From Rubrivivax sp. (GTDB lineage Bacteria > Pseudomonadota > Gammaproteobacteria > Burkholderiales > Burkholderiaceae_C): 64,000 bases of DNA. A program made the position numbers and the translations under genes. Positions within the stretch are counted from its first letter, which is position 1, and each line of letters starts with the position of its first letter. The stretch covers positions 1 through 64,000 of the forward strand of contig JAURZK010000113.1 in NCBI GenBank assembly GCA_030653505.1. Reading direction: 5' to 3'. Below the pieces are notes generated by a model that saw nothing but the letters and a program-made list of their open reading frames with translations, made no database searches and had not been told where the DNA came from. Positions 36,526 through 46,601 of the stretch are shown here, one piece after another.

Positions 36526-37125
36526 TCATCCCGCGGGCTGCGACGCGGCCCTGCGCATCGCCTCCAGGTCTGCCGTGGTGTCCACGCCCATCAGGATGCC
36601 GCCGTCGTCGACCTCGACGCCGTGCGCCGGGTAACGCAGCATGAGGCGGCGCGGGCTGTCGTCGCCATGGAGCTGGATGATTTCCGAGTAGAGCTCGGCC
36701 GCAAACGCCACCGGGTGCCCGGCACGCCCGCGGTGCTGGGCGTAGGCCACCGCATGCTGTTCCAGCGCCCCGGCCACGGCCAGCAGCGTGGCAGGCTGCA
36801 CCAGCGGCATGTCTCCGGGCAGCACGAGCCAGCCCGACGCGCCCGAGCGCTCGCTCACGCCGGCGGCAATCGATGCACCCATGCCGCGCGCCGCCTGGGC
36901 CTCGTCGAGCACGACGATGTCGCGCTTGGCCAGCAGTTCGCCGGCCAGGGGGGCGAGTGCGGCCGTCGTCACCAGCACCACGGGCAGTTGCGAGGCGATG
37001 GCGTGGCGCAAGGTGCAGCCGAGCACGGTGCTGCCGTCGAAGGGCTGTTCCAGCTTGTGCGACGTGCCGCCAAAGCGGCGGCCCTGGCCGGCAGCCGGCA
37101 CGACGATGGTGGGACGAAAGCGCAT
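36526..37125 (-). CDS. MobA-like nucleotidyltransferase family protein
   Basis: A 199-aa NTP transferase-fold protein. The N-terminal signature VVPAAGQGRRFGGTSHKLEQ and the metal-binding LPGDMPLV place it in the MobA/MocA group, which attaches CMP or GMP to molybdopterin. No molybdoenzyme gene is adjacent, so the substrate is unproven. ATG 37125 (MRFRPTIVVPAAG) gives the canonical start; the track ORF is 33 residues longer. Confidence 0.85.
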   Translation of the reverse strand: MRFRPTIVVPAAGQGRRFGGTSHKLEQPFDGSTVLGCTLRHAIASQLPVVLVTTAALAPLAGELLAKRDIVVLDEAQAARGMGASIAAGVSERSGASGWLVLPGDMPLVQPATLLAVAGALEQHAVAYAQHRGRAGHPVAFAAELYSEIIQLHGDDSPRRLMLRYPAHGVEVDDGGILMGVDTTADLEAMRRAASQPAG

Positions 37126-37282
37126 TCTTGTTCTGAGGCCGCGCATTCGCACCCGGTGCGCGCGGCCTCCTCCTTGGTGCACAGAATGGCGCCCCGCCCC
37201 CGCGGCTTGAAGTGGGACGTTCACTTACGGCGTTCTACCTACGGGATGCACCCGGGCCTGCCCCCTCGCCCCTGCCGCTTCC

Positions 37283-37294
37283 TATACTGGGTCC
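37283..37294 (+). promoter_or_regulatory. -10 box for a leaderless pdxH mRNA
   Basis: TATACT (37283-37288) is followed by exactly six bases and then the pdxH ATG (37295), so the expected +1 is the start codon. No Shine-Dalgarno sequence and no clear -35 are present. This is inferred from spacing only. Confidence 0.5.
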
Positions 37295-37927
37295 ATGGAC
37301 ATCGCCCACCTGCGCAAGAGCTACGAGAAGGCCGAACTCGACGAAACGGCCTCGGCTGCCGACCCCTTGGACCAGTTCGCGCTCTGGTTCGACCAGGCCG
37401 TCAAGGGCGCGCTGCCCGAGCCCAACGCCATGACCCTGGCCACCGTGGGCGCCGACGGCCGGCCCAGCACACGCGTTGTGCTCATCAAGGGTTTCGACGC
37501 ACGCGGCATCGTCTGGTACACCAACTACAACAGCCGCAAAGGCCACGAACTCGCGCACCACCCCGTGGCCGCGCTGCAATTCCACTGGGTCGAGATGGAA
37601 CGCGTGGTGCGCATCGAGGGCCGGGTGGAAAAGACCAGCGCCGAGGAGTCCGACGCCTACTACGCCACGCGCCCGCTCGACTCGCGCCTGGGCGCCTGGG
37701 CCTCGCCGCAGAGCCAGGTCATCGCTTCGCGCACCATGCTGGTGACGGCCGCGGCGCAGGCCGCCGTGCGTTATGCGCTGCACCCGCCGCGTCCGCCGCA
37801 TTGGGGCGGCTACCGGCTGATGCCGGATGCCTGGGAGTTCTGGCAGGGCCGCAGGAGCCGGCTGCACGACAGGCTGCGCTACCGGCTGCACGGCAGCGCC
37901 TGGGTGCGCGAGCGGCTGGCGCCCTGA
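37295..37927 (+). CDS. pdxH: pyridoxamine 5'-phosphate oxidase
   Basis: An FMN-dependent oxidase making pyridoxal 5'-phosphate (vitamin B6). It has 210 aa, the usual length. Motifs: [24 protein letters not shown] (FMN and PLP site), [23 protein letters not shown], and the conserved C terminus RLHDRLRYR ... RLAP. It is divergent from the MobA-like gene. Confidence 0.96.
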   Translation: MDIAHLRKSYEKAELDETASAADPLDQFALWFDQAVKGALPEPNAMTLATVGADGRPSTRVVLIKGFDARGIVWYTNYNSRKGHELAHHPVAALQFHWVEMERVVRIEGRVEKTSAEESDAYYATRPLDSRLGAWASPQSQVIASRTMLVTAAAQAAVRYALHPPRPPHWGGYRLMPDAWEFWQGRRSRLHDRLRYRLHGSAWVRERLAP

Positions 37928-37951
37928 GCGACCCGTGCCTGCCGCCGGGCC

Positions 37952-38548
37952 ATGGCTGCTTCCCGTGCTGCGAAGATGAAGCTGCACGACACCGCACTGC
38001 GTGCCGGCCACCTGCTGCTGGCGCGGCTGCCCATCGAAGCCGGTGCAGTGCGCCTGCGCGCGCTGGACCCTGCTGACGTCGAAGACTTCCTCGCCTACCG
38101 CGGCGACCCCGAGGTGGCGCGCTACCAGGGCTGGCAGCCCGGGGGCCGCGAGGCGGCACTGACTTTCTTGCGCGACGCTGTGCCGCCACCTTGGGATGAA
38201 GGCGACTGGGCGCAAATCGGCATTGCCCGCACCGAGGACGACCGGCTGGTGGGCGACATCGGCCTGCTGCGCGAAGGCGTGGCGCAAGTACAGCTCGGTT
38301 TCACCCTGTCGCGCGGCGCGCAGGGGCGGGGCTGGGCTCGCATCGCCGTGGGGACCTGCATCGACACCTTGCTGGTGCCGCTGGGCATCGCGCGGCTTCG
38401 TGGCATCACCGATTCGCGCAACACCCCTTCGCTGCGCCTGCTGCAGCGGCTGGGGTTCGAGCAGACCATGCGCGAGGACCTGGTGTTCCGCGGCGAGCCG
38501 TGTACCGAGATCACCTTGGAGAAGGTGGCGGGACCCGACCTGCGGTGA
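37952..38548 (+). CDS. GNAT-family N-acetyltransferase (RimJ/RimL type)
   Basis: A 198-aa acetyltransferase of the type seen in ribosomal-protein and other amine acetylases. VRLRALDPADVEDFLAY opens the domain, and the C-terminal RGITDSRNTPSLRLLQRLGFE is the NxxSxxLxxKxGF-like signature. The acceptor is unknown. ATG 37952 follows pdxH by 24 bp; an internal ATG at 37976 is an alternative. A LuxR-type HTH fragment follows it. Confidence 0.87.
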   Translation: MAASRAAKMKLHDTALRAGHLLLARLPIEAGAVRLRALDPADVEDFLAYRGDPEVARYQGWQPGGREAALTFLRDAVPPPWDEGDWAQIGIARTEDDRLVGDIGLLREGVAQVQLGFTLSRGAQGRGWARIAVGTCIDTLLVPLGIARLRGITDSRNTPSLRLLQRLGFEQTMREDLVFRGEPCTEITLEKVAGPDLR

Positions 38549-38593
38549 TGCCGCGCTGCTGCGCGACGCGTGGGCGCGCCTGGCGCAGATCGA

Positions 38594-38758
38594 GTGCTGG
38601 CGCTGATGGCACGGGGCCTGAGCAACAAGCACCTCGCGCGGGAACTCGAACTGAGCCCGCACACCGTGTAGCGGCACGTCGCGCACATCCTCGACAAGCT
38701 CGACCTCGGATCACGCAGCCAGGCCGCCGCCTGGTTTCACGCCCGCGTCGCAGGCTGA
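38594..38758 (+). pseudogene. LuxR-type HTH domain remnant with in-frame stop
   Basis: The plus strand reads VLALMARGLSNKHLARELEL, SPHTV, a TAG stop (38669-38671), then RHVAHILDKLDLGSRSQAAAW and FHARVAG with a TGA at 38756. This is a LuxR/FixJ C-terminal HTH in which the usual Lys after HTV is a stop. No receiver or other upstream domain is present, so it is a degraded 3' fragment. Its end overlaps the 3' end of the convergent mscS-like gene. Confidence 0.8.
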
Positions 38759-40048
38759 AGCGTCGGCTGGCGCCGCCGCGACACCGGCGTCGGTTCGCGC
38801 CCGATGCAGCACACGTTGCGGAAAGGGGATCTCGACCCCCAGGCCATTCAGCGCACGCAGGATGGCCAGGTTGACTTCCGAGCGCACGTTGCCCTGACCG
38901 TTCTCGGGGTCGGCGATCCAGAAGCCGAAGGTCAGCTCCAGGCCGTCGGCGGCGAAGTTGGTCAGCAGCACCGCAGGCCCGGGCTCGGCCATGACGCGCG
39001 GCACGGTGGCCACGGCCTGCACCAGCTGGGGCATCACGGTGTCGAGGTCGCTACCGTAGGCCACCTGCACCACCGTGTTCAGCAGCAGCCTGGAATCGGC
39101 CAGCGAGGCGTTCTCGACACGCTGCGTGATCATCATCTCGTTGGGCACGATGGATTCGCGGCCGTTGATGGCGCGGATGACGGTGAAGCGCGTGCTGATG
39201 TCGGTGATGCGGCCCTCGAAGCCATCGACCTTGACCAGGTCGCCGATGCGCATGCTGCGTTCGGCCAGGATGACGAAGCCGCTGATGTAGTTGGCCGCCA
39301 GCTTCTGCAGCCCGAAGCCGATGCCCACGCCGATGGCGCCGCCCAGCACACCCAGGGCTGTGAGGTCGATGCCCGCGGCCGACAGCGCGAACATCAGGCC
39401 GACGAAGAGCAGGATGACGCGCAGCGAATTGGCCGCCATCTTGCGGATGCTGATGTTGTCGGTGGCGCCGCTGAGCAGCCGGCCTTCGAGCAGCGCCGAC
39501 AGCCACAGCACCAGCACCAGCACCAGGCCGCCGGTGATGAGGCCCTCGAGCAGGTTGCGCACCGTGATCTTGGTGGCACCGAAGGACAGCTTGATGCCGT
39601 CGAGCTCCTGCATCACCGCGGGCAGCACGCCGGTGATCCACAGCACCACGCCCAGCCACACCACCCACGACAGGCTGCGCTCGAAGACGCGCACCAGCTG
39701 CGAATCGGGGAAGCTGGCGCGCCCCACGCGCACCGTGAGCCGTATCACCGCCAGCGACAGCAGCACCGGCACGGCCAGGCGGAAGACCGCGATGGGCAGC
39801 ACGCTTTGCAGCGTCCAGCGCGCCGTCACCACCAGCAGCAGCGCCAGCAAAGGGAAGAAGACACCGTCGACGACACCGCGTCCGAACCACATCGAGCCCT
39901 TGCGCGGCACCGGCCCGCGCGCCAGGCGCACGATGATCCAGGCCAGCAGCAGGCAACCGCCCAGCACCGCCAGTTCGATCAGCGCGCTGGGCTTGAGCAG
40001 CGCATCGACGAACTGGCCGATGTCACCGGCCGAGAGGGGTCCCGACAT
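38711..40048 (-). CDS. MscS-family mechanosensitive ion channel
   Basis: A 445-aa inner-membrane protein with about five to six TM helices and the MscS pore and beta domain (ALGVLGGAIGVGIGFGLQKLAANYISG, RIGDLVKVDGFEGRITDI, IVPNEMMITQRVEN). It probably releases solutes on hypo-osmotic shock. The extra N-terminal helices make it larger than E. coli MscS (286 aa). It lies 13 bp downstream of the histone-deacetylase-like gene. The last 15 or so codons overlap the opposing LuxR remnant and may be a recent extension. Confidence 0.92.
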   Translation of the reverse strand: MSGPLSAGDIGQFVDALLKPSALIELAVLGGCLLLAWIIVRLARGPVPRKGSMWFGRGVVDGVFFPLLALLLVVTARWTLQSVLPIAVFRLAVPVLLSLAVIRLTVRVGRASFPDSQLVRVFERSLSWVVWLGVVLWITGVLPAVMQELDGIKLSFGATKITVRNLLEGLITGGLVLVLVLWLSALLEGRLLSGATDNISIRKMAANSLRVILLFVGLMFALSAAGIDLTALGVLGGAIGVGIGFGLQKLAANYISGFVILAERSMRIGDLVKVDGFEGRITDISTRFTVIRAINGRESIVPNEMMITQRVENASLADSRLLLNTVVQVAYGSDLDTVMPQLVQAVATVPRVMAEPGPAVLLTNFAADGLELTFGFWIADPENGQGNVRSEVNLAILRALNGLGVEIPFPQRVLHRARTDAGVAAAPADASACDAGVKPGGGLAA

Positions 40049-40061
40049 CGTCAGCGCGCGA

Positions 40062-41000
40062 TCAGGCCACGTCGGCCAGCACGCGCACGTGCGCCGCCAC
40101 GCTGCGCGCCAGGGCGCTGAGGTGGTACCCGCCTTCCAGGCACGAGACGATGCGCCCCTGGGCGTGCCGGCGCGCCACTTCCACCAGGCGCTTGGTCATC
40201 CACTCGTAGTCGGCCTCGACCAGGCCGAGCTGGCCCAGGTCGTCCTCGCGGTGGGCGTCGAAGCCGGCGCTGATGAAGATCATCTCGGGGCGGAATTCTT
40301 CCAGCGCCGGCATCCACATCGCATCGATGGTCTCGCGGATGGCGGGGCCGCGTGTGTAGGGCGCGATCGGCACGTTGACCATGTTCGTGCCCTTGGGCAC
40401 GGCGCCGCTGTAGGGGTACAGCGGGTGCTGGAAGTAGCTGCACATCAGCACCCGCTCGTCGCCGGCGATGATGTCCTCGGTGCCGTTGCCGTGGTGCACG
40501 TCGAAGTCGATGATGGCCACTCGGCTCAGCCCGTGCGCGTCGAGCGCATGGCGGGCCGCGATGGCCACGTTGTTGAAGAAGCAGAAACCCATGGCCTCGT
40601 CGCGCGTGGCGTGGTGGCCGGGCGGACGCACGCTGCAAAAGGCGTTGCGCGCGCGACCGGCCAGCACGTCGTCGGTGGCGGCCACGGCGGCCCCGGCGGC
40701 GCGCAAAGCGGCGGCCCAGGTGGCCGGGCAGGCCACGGTGTCGGGGTCCAGCGCCTTGGTCTTGCCTTCGGCGCGCACCTGTTCGAGCAGGTCCTTGATC
40801 TCGGTCACGTAGTGCGTGGTGTGCGCACGCTCGAGCTGCTCGATGGTGGCGTTGGGCGCGTCGCGGAACTCGAGCGCGATGTCCAGGCCCGTGGCCAGCA
40901 GGTGGTCGGCAATGGCGTCGAGCCGCGCCGGGCATTCCGGATGGCCGGCCCCCATGTCGTGCAGTCGGCAGTCGGGATGGCTGTAGAACACGGTGCTCAT
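40062..41000 (-). CDS. histone deacetylase-family metal amidohydrolase
   Basis: A 312-aa class II HDAC-like hydrolase, similar to acetylpolyamine amidohydrolases. Motifs: SVRPPGHHATRDEAMGFCFFN (catalytic His pair), IDFDVHHGNGTEDI (zinc ligands Asp and His) and FISAGFDAHREDDLG (third ligand). The in vivo substrate, polyamine or protein, is unknown. ATG 41000 is 40 bp from the divergent MoxR gene. It probably shares an mRNA with the mscS-like gene. Confidence 0.92.
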   Translation of the reverse strand: MSTVFYSHPDCRLHDMGAGHPECPARLDAIADHLLATGLDIALEFRDAPNATIEQLERAHTTHYVTEIKDLLEQVRAEGKTKALDPDTVACPATWAAALRAAGAAVAATDDVLAGRARNAFCSVRPPGHHATRDEAMGFCFFNNVAIAARHALDAHGLSRVAIIDFDVHHGNGTEDIIAGDERVLMCSYFQHPLYPYSGAVPKGTNMVNVPIAPYTRGPAIRETIDAMWMPALEEFRPEMIFISAGFDAHREDDLGQLGLVEADYEWMTKRLVEVARRHAQGRIVSCLEGGYHLSALARSVAAHVRVLADVA

Positions 41001-41040
41001 CGGGGCAAGGCGTCTCCGCAATTCGGGTATGGTGCCGCGC

Positions 41041-41963
<923 letters not shown>

Positions 41964-41967
<4 letters not shown>

Positions 41968-42971
41968 ACACGGCCGCGTTGCCGCCGCTGCAGGGCCGGG
42001 CGGCCTGGTCGCCGCGGGCCAGGTTCCGACGCTGGCTGGAAGCCCGCCTGCCGCGCACCGACACCTGGCAGCTGGGCCAGCGCAACGTCTACATCCTGCC
42101 CACGCGCGCCGGCTTCACCTTCGGGGCCACGCTGCTCGTCATGCTGCTGGCCAGCATCAACTACCAGCTCAACCTGGGTTACGCGCTGACCTTCCTGCTG
42201 GCCGGCGCCGGCCTCGTCAGCATGCACCTCACGCACGGCAACCTGCGTGGGCTGACGCTGCACCTGCGGCCGCCGGCGCCGGTGTTCGCCGGCGAACCGG
42301 CGGTGCTGGAGGTCGTGATCACGAACCCCGGCCATGAGCGCCACGCGCTGGCGCTGCGCTTCGAGATCCCCGGCGCCGGCGCCCCGGCAGCCGCCGACCC
42401 CGGTGTCTGGTGCGACGCGCCGCGCCAGGGTGAAGCGCGGGTGCACCTGGCCCTGGCGCCGCCGCGCCGCGGCTGGCACGCCGTGCCGACGCTGCACGTC
42501 GAGACACGCTTTCCCTTCGGCCTCTTCCGCGCCTGGACGGTGTGGCGCCCCGCCGCGCGTGTGCTGGCCTGGCCGCGTCCCGAGCAGCCCGCGCCGCCGC
42601 TGCCGCAGGGCGGCACCACCGCCGGTGACGAACACGCCGCGCGCCGCGGCGCCGGCAGCGAACTCGACGGCGTGCGCCCGTGGCGGCGTGGCGACACGAT
42701 GCGCCAGGTGGTGTGGAAGAAGGTGGCGCACAGCGGTGAAATGGTCAGCCGCGAAACCGCGGGTGCCGCGCAGCGTGAACTCTGGCTGCACTGGCACGAC
42801 ACCCACGGCGCAGACACCGAACAGCGCCTGTCGCGCCTGGCCGCCTGGGCACTGCGCGCCAACGCCGAGGGCATCGACTGCGGCCTGCGCCTGCCCGGGC
42901 GCGAACTGCCACCGGGCCAGGGCGAGGCGCACCGCCGCGCCGCGCTCGACCTGCTGGCGCTGTGGGCATGA
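41964..42971 (+). CDS. DUF58 domain membrane-anchored protein
   Basis: A 335-aa protein with two N-terminal TM helices (GFTFGATLLVMLLASI, GYALTFLLAGAGLVSM) and a C-terminal DUF58 domain carrying the signature GVRPWRRGDTMRQVVWKKVA. The GTG start overlaps the moxR stop (GTGA). It is the middle gene of the conserved MoxR-DUF58-transglutaminase trio. Confidence 0.92.
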
Positions 42972-45049
42972 CGGGCATGGCCGCCACACCAGTGCAGCCG
43001 GCCGCGCGCAACGGTGCGGCGAGTTGGGCCGAGCGTCTGGCCCACCTGCCGCGCGAAACCCGCGACACGCTCTTCCACCTGCTCGTCATCGGCTGGACCA
43101 TCGCCCCGCATGCGCTGCACCTGCCCGTCTGGTGCGGCGTCATGGCCACCGTGCTGCTGGCCTGGCGTGCGCGCCTGGCGGTGAGCGGCGGCGCGCTGCC
43201 CAATCGCTGGGTGGTCAGCGCAGTGCTCTTGCTGGCCGCAGGCGGCACCTTCTGGAGCGAGCGCACGCTGCTGGGCAAGGAAGCCGGCATCACCATGCTG
43301 GTGGTGCTGATGGCGCTGAAGACGCTGGAACTGCGGGCCCGGCGCGACGCGCTGGTCGTCTTCTTCCTCGGCTTCTTCCTCGTGCTCACGCACTTCCTCT
43401 ACTCGCAGAGCCTGGGCACCGGGCTGTGGATGCTGGTGGCGGTGTGGGGGCTGCTGACGGCGCTGACCCTTGCCCACATGCCGGTGGGCCGGCCGCCGCT
43501 GCTGCGCGCCGGCGCGGTGGCGGCGCGCGCCGCCGCCCTGGGCCTGCCAGCCATGGTCATGCTCTTCCTGCTCTTCCCGCGCATCGGGCCGTTGTGGGGG
43601 CTGCCGCAGGATGCGCAGGGCCGCACGGGGCTGTCCGGCAGCCTGCGCCTGGGCGGTGTGGCCAGCATCGCCGAGGACGACAGCATCGCACTGCGATTGC
43701 GCTTCTTCGGCCCCGTGCCGCCGCCCGAGTTGATGTATTTCCGCGGCCCGGTGCTGGCCAGCTTCGACGGCCGCGAATGGACCCGGGGCCGCTCCGGCTT
43801 CCCGCCCGAGTTGCGACCGCCGCTGAACCTCGCGTTGGCGGGCGAGCCCTTGCGCTACGAGATGACGCTGGAGCCCAGCCGCCTGCCGCTGCTGCCGCTG
43901 CTGGAGATGACCCCCGACCGCGCCGACGCCGCGCCCGACTTGCCCGGCTGGCGCGTCACGCAGCGCCCCGACGGCCAGTGGCAGCTCGACCGGCCACTGC
44001 ACGAGCGTGTGCGCGTGCAGGCCAGCGCCTGGCTGCAGCACCGCCACGGCCCGCGCGAGGACGTGTTCGGCCTGCGCGACTTCGTCGACCTGCCGCCGGG
44101 CGCCAACCCGCGCACCCTGCAATGGGCCGTGGACCTGCGCCGCCAGCGCGGCCTGCAGGATGCCGACGCGCGCACGCTGGCAGGCGCCGTGCTGCAGCAC
44201 ATCCGCAGCGGTGAATACACCTACACGCTGGAGCCCGGCCCCTACGGCACGGTGAACGAGCGTGACGCCATCGACGAGTTCTGGCTCGACCGCAAGCTGG
44301 GCTTCTGCGAGCACTTCGCCAGCGCCTTCGTCGTCATCATGCGCGCGCTGGACGTGCCGGCGCGCATCGTCACCGGCTACCAGGGCACCGACCCCGACGT
44401 GCAGGACGGCTGGTACGTCGTGCGCCAGCGCAACGCCCACGCCTGGGCCGAGATCTGGCAGGCCGGCACCGGATGGATACGCGTCGACCCCACCGCCGCC
44501 GTGGCGCCCGAACGTGTGCAGCGCGGCCGCAGCCTGGTGGCGCCGCCGGGCTTCGTCGCCGGTGCCGTCAACAGCCTCGACCCGGCGCTGGCCGAACGCC
44601 TGCGCAAGGCCTGGGAGACGGTGAACAACCGCTGGAACCAGTGGGTGCTGAACTACTCGCGCGGCCAGCAGTTCGACCTGCTGCGCGAGCTGGGCTTCGA
44701 GGCGCCGAGCTGGGAAGACCTGGCCAAGCTGCTGGTGCTGGTGGCGTCGGCCGTGGCGCTGGCCGGCGCCGGCTGGGCCTGGTGGGACCGCCACCGGCAA
44801 GAACCCTGGCAACGCCTGCAGCAGCGGGTGCTGCGGCGGCTGCAGGTGCTGGGCGTGACGGTGCGGCCGCACCACCCGCCGCGCGAACGTGCGGCACGGG
44901 TGCGCGCGGCGCTGGGCCCCGCCGGCGAGGATGCTGCGCGGCTGCTGGAGGAACTGGACCGCCAGCGGTATGCGCAGGCGGGCTCGCCGCTGCCGCGACA
45001 CGGCTGGTGGCGGCGCTTCCAGGCCGCGCTGCGCACGGCGCGCGCCTGA
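42968..45049 (+). CDS. TgpA-like transglutaminase membrane protein (DUF3488)
   Basis: A 693-aa protein with six to seven N-terminal TM helices (DUF3488), a periplasmic transglutaminase-like domain and a C-terminal TM helix with a cytoplasmic tail. The Cys-His-Asp triad is visible: FCEHFASAF, HAWAEIW and IRVDPT. TgpA of Pseudomonas is a homologue required for viability there, which makes an essential envelope role plausible. The ATG overlaps the DUF58 stop (ATGA). Confidence 0.92.
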   Translation: MTGMAATPVQPAARNGAASWAERLAHLPRETRDTLFHLLVIGWTIAPHALHLPVWCGVMATVLLAWRARLAVSGGALPNRWVVSAVLLLAAGGTFWSERTLLGKEAGITMLVVLMALKTLELRARRDALVVFFLGFFLVLTHFLYSQSLGTGLWMLVAVWGLLTALTLAHMPVGRPPLLRAGAVAARAAALGLPAMVMLFLLFPRIGPLWGLPQDAQGRTGLSGSLRLGGVASIAEDDSIALRLRFFGPVPPPELMYFRGPVLASFDGREWTRGRSGFPPELRPPLNLALAGEPLRYEMTLEPSRLPLLPLLEMTPDRADAAPDLPGWRVTQRPDGQWQLDRPLHERVRVQASAWLQHRHGPREDVFGLRDFVDLPPGANPRTLQWAVDLRRQRGLQDADARTLAGAVLQHIRSGEYTYTLEPGPYGTVNERDAIDEFWLDRKLGFCEHFASAFVVIMRALDVPARIVTGYQGTDPDVQDGWYVVRQRNAHAWAEIWQAGTGWIRVDPTAAVAPERVQRGRSLVAPPGFVAGAVNSLDPALAERLRKAWETVNNRWNQWVLNYSRGQQFDLLRELGFEAPSWEDLAKLLVLVASAVALAGAGWAWWDRHRQEPWQRLQQRVLRRLQVLGVTVRPHHPPRERAARVRAALGPAGEDAARLLEELDRQRYAQAGSPLPRHGWWRRFQAALRTARA

Positions 45050-45153
45050 GGCTGCGCCCCGCGGCGCCCCGACCCGGCCTGCCCCGCAGGCTTTGCACTC
45101 CTTTACGCCCTGTGCGGTCAACCTGGGTGCAGACTTCGCACGTTGAGCGGCCC

Positions 45154-45741
45154 ATGAACATGCTGAATACACGCACCTCCACCCTGGGCCTGGCGCTGGC
45201 TGGGCTGCTGACGCTGAGCGGCTGCGTCGTCGCCCCCGTCGGCCCGCCGCGCCCGGCCTATCCCGCCTACCGCAGCGCGCCGCCGCCCCCCGTGGCCGTG
45301 GCACCGCTGTACTTCTACCCGTTGCAACGCCAGCCCGAACACGTGCAGGACCGCGACCGCTACGAGTGCTACCGCTGGGCCGTGCGCGAGACCGGCACCG
45401 ACCCCGGCATGACGGCCGTGCGCAGCCAGGGTAGCGAAGTGGTGCGCGAGCGCAACTACTACCCGCCCGGCCCCAGTGGCGCCGACGTGGTGGCCGGCGC
45501 CGCCACCGGCGCCATCCTGGGCGCGGCCGTCTCGTCACCGCGCCACGCCGGTGCCAACGCCGTCATCGGCGCCATCTTCGGCGCCGCTTTCGGCGCCGCG
45601 GCCGGTGACGCACGCAACCGCGCCTACGAAGAGGCCCAGGCGCGACAGGCCGAGGCCGCCGAACGCGCCCGCGCGCCGTCGAACAACTTCCGCCGCGCCA
45701 TGTCGGCCTGCATGCAGGGGCGCGGCTACCAGGTGGAGTGA
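45154..45741 (+). CDS. glycine-zipper lipoprotein
   Basis: A 195-aa envelope protein. The lipobox LTLSGC suggests lipid attachment. A Pro/Tyr-rich segment, then YECYRWAVRETGTDPG, precedes two Gly/Ala zipper runs (GADVVAGAATGAILGAAV, GAIFGAAFGAAAGD) that may pack in a membrane. It ends in ACMQGRGYQVE. The ORF track merges it with a shadow frame; ATG 45154 is the real start. The downstream DUF6515-like gene shares its Cys module. Confidence 0.87.
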   Translation: MNMLNTRTSTLGLALAGLLTLSGCVVAPVGPPRPAYPAYRSAPPPPVAVAPLYFYPLQRQPEHVQDRDRYECYRWAVRETGTDPGMTAVRSQGSEVVRERNYYPPGPSGADVVAGAATGAILGAAVSSPRHAGANAVIGAIFGAAFGAAAGDARNRAYEEAQARQAEAAERARAPSNNFRRAMSACMQGRGYQVE

Positions 45742-45749
45742 GCATCGCC

Positions 45750-46499
45750 ATGAACCGCATCCGTCACGCTCTGTCCTTCCGTCATGGCCTGGCCCTCTCG
45801 CTGGCGTTCACCGCACTGCTGGCCACCGGCACAGCGCAGGCCGACCCGCGCGAACGTGGTGGGGACAGAGGCAGCAGGATCGAACGTGGCGGAGACCGCG
45901 GCGGCGACCGCCACCGCGGCGCCCCACCCCCGCGCGTGAGCCCGGCGCCGCAGCGCTGGTTCGACGGCGCGCACGGCCACAACCATCACTATCCGCGGCC
46001 GGGCTGGTCGGTGCGCACGCCGCCGCCGCGCGCCAACATCACCTTCTGGGGCGGTGTCGGCTACCGGCACTACGACGGCATCTGGTACACCGGCGGGCCG
46101 CGCGGCTACGTCGTGGTGCGCCCGCCCATCGGCATCGTCATCACCGACCGCCCTGCGCTCGCCACCGTGCTGGCCATCGGCGGCCTGACCTACCTCTACG
46201 CCAACGGCGTCTACTACCGCGAGCAGCCGGGCGTCGGCTACGAAGTGGTGCCGCCGCCGGTGGACGGCGACAACAAGGGCACCACGGGCAAGACCTACGT
46301 CTACCCGACGCTGTCGCAGAGCGCCGAACAGCAGGCCACCGACGAATACGGGTGCCACAAGTGGGCCGTGACGCAGTCCGGTTTCGACCCCAGCGGCGCC
46401 GCCACGGGCCAGGCGCCCGGCCCCACGCCGGCGCGACGCGGCGACTACGAACGCGCCCGCGGCGCCTGCCTCGAGGGGCGTGGCTACACGGTACGGTGA
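45750..46499 (+). CDS. DUF6515-like secreted protein
   Basis: A 249-aa protein with a signal peptide (LALSLAFTALLATGTAQA), an Arg/Gly-rich low-complexity stretch (RGGDRGSRIERGGDRGGD), a Tyr-rich core (YRHYDGIWYTGGPRGYV, LYANGVYYRE) and the C-terminal module EYGCHKWAVTQSGFDP ... ACLEGRGYTVR. The module mirrors the end of the upstream lipoprotein. ATG 45750 is eight bases after the previous stop. Function is unknown. Confidence 0.8.
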   Translation: MNRIRHALSFRHGLALSLAFTALLATGTAQADPRERGGDRGSRIERGGDRGGDRHRGAPPPRVSPAPQRWFDGAHGHNHHYPRPGWSVRTPPPRANITFWGGVGYRHYDGIWYTGGPRGYVVVRPPIGIVITDRPALATVLAIGGLTYLYANGVYYREQPGVGYEVVPPPVDGDNKGTTGKTYVYPTLSQSAEQQATDEYGCHKWAVTQSGFDPSGAATGQAPGPTPARRGDYERARGACLEGRGYTVR

Positions 46500-46589
46500 C
46501 GCAAGCGCGACGGCAGGCCCGCCCGCGAGCCCGTGAGATGCCCGGACGGGCGCTGCGGCCAGCACGCCGGGGCCCTGCCGGCGCCTCTC

Positions 46590-46601
46590 GATAATGGGCC
46601 G
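46590..46601 (+). promoter_or_regulatory. -10 box for a leaderless mltB mRNA
   Basis: GATAAT (46590-46595) followed by six bases and the ATG (46602). The geometry is the same as for map and pdxH. No -35 or Shine-Dalgarno sequence is evident. Confidence 0.45.

Noticed and set aside
42179-45538. 1119-aa minus-strand ORF opposite the DUF58 and TgpA genes
   Set aside because: Arg/Gln/Gly-rich with no motif. The plus-strand trio is conserved and motif-complete.
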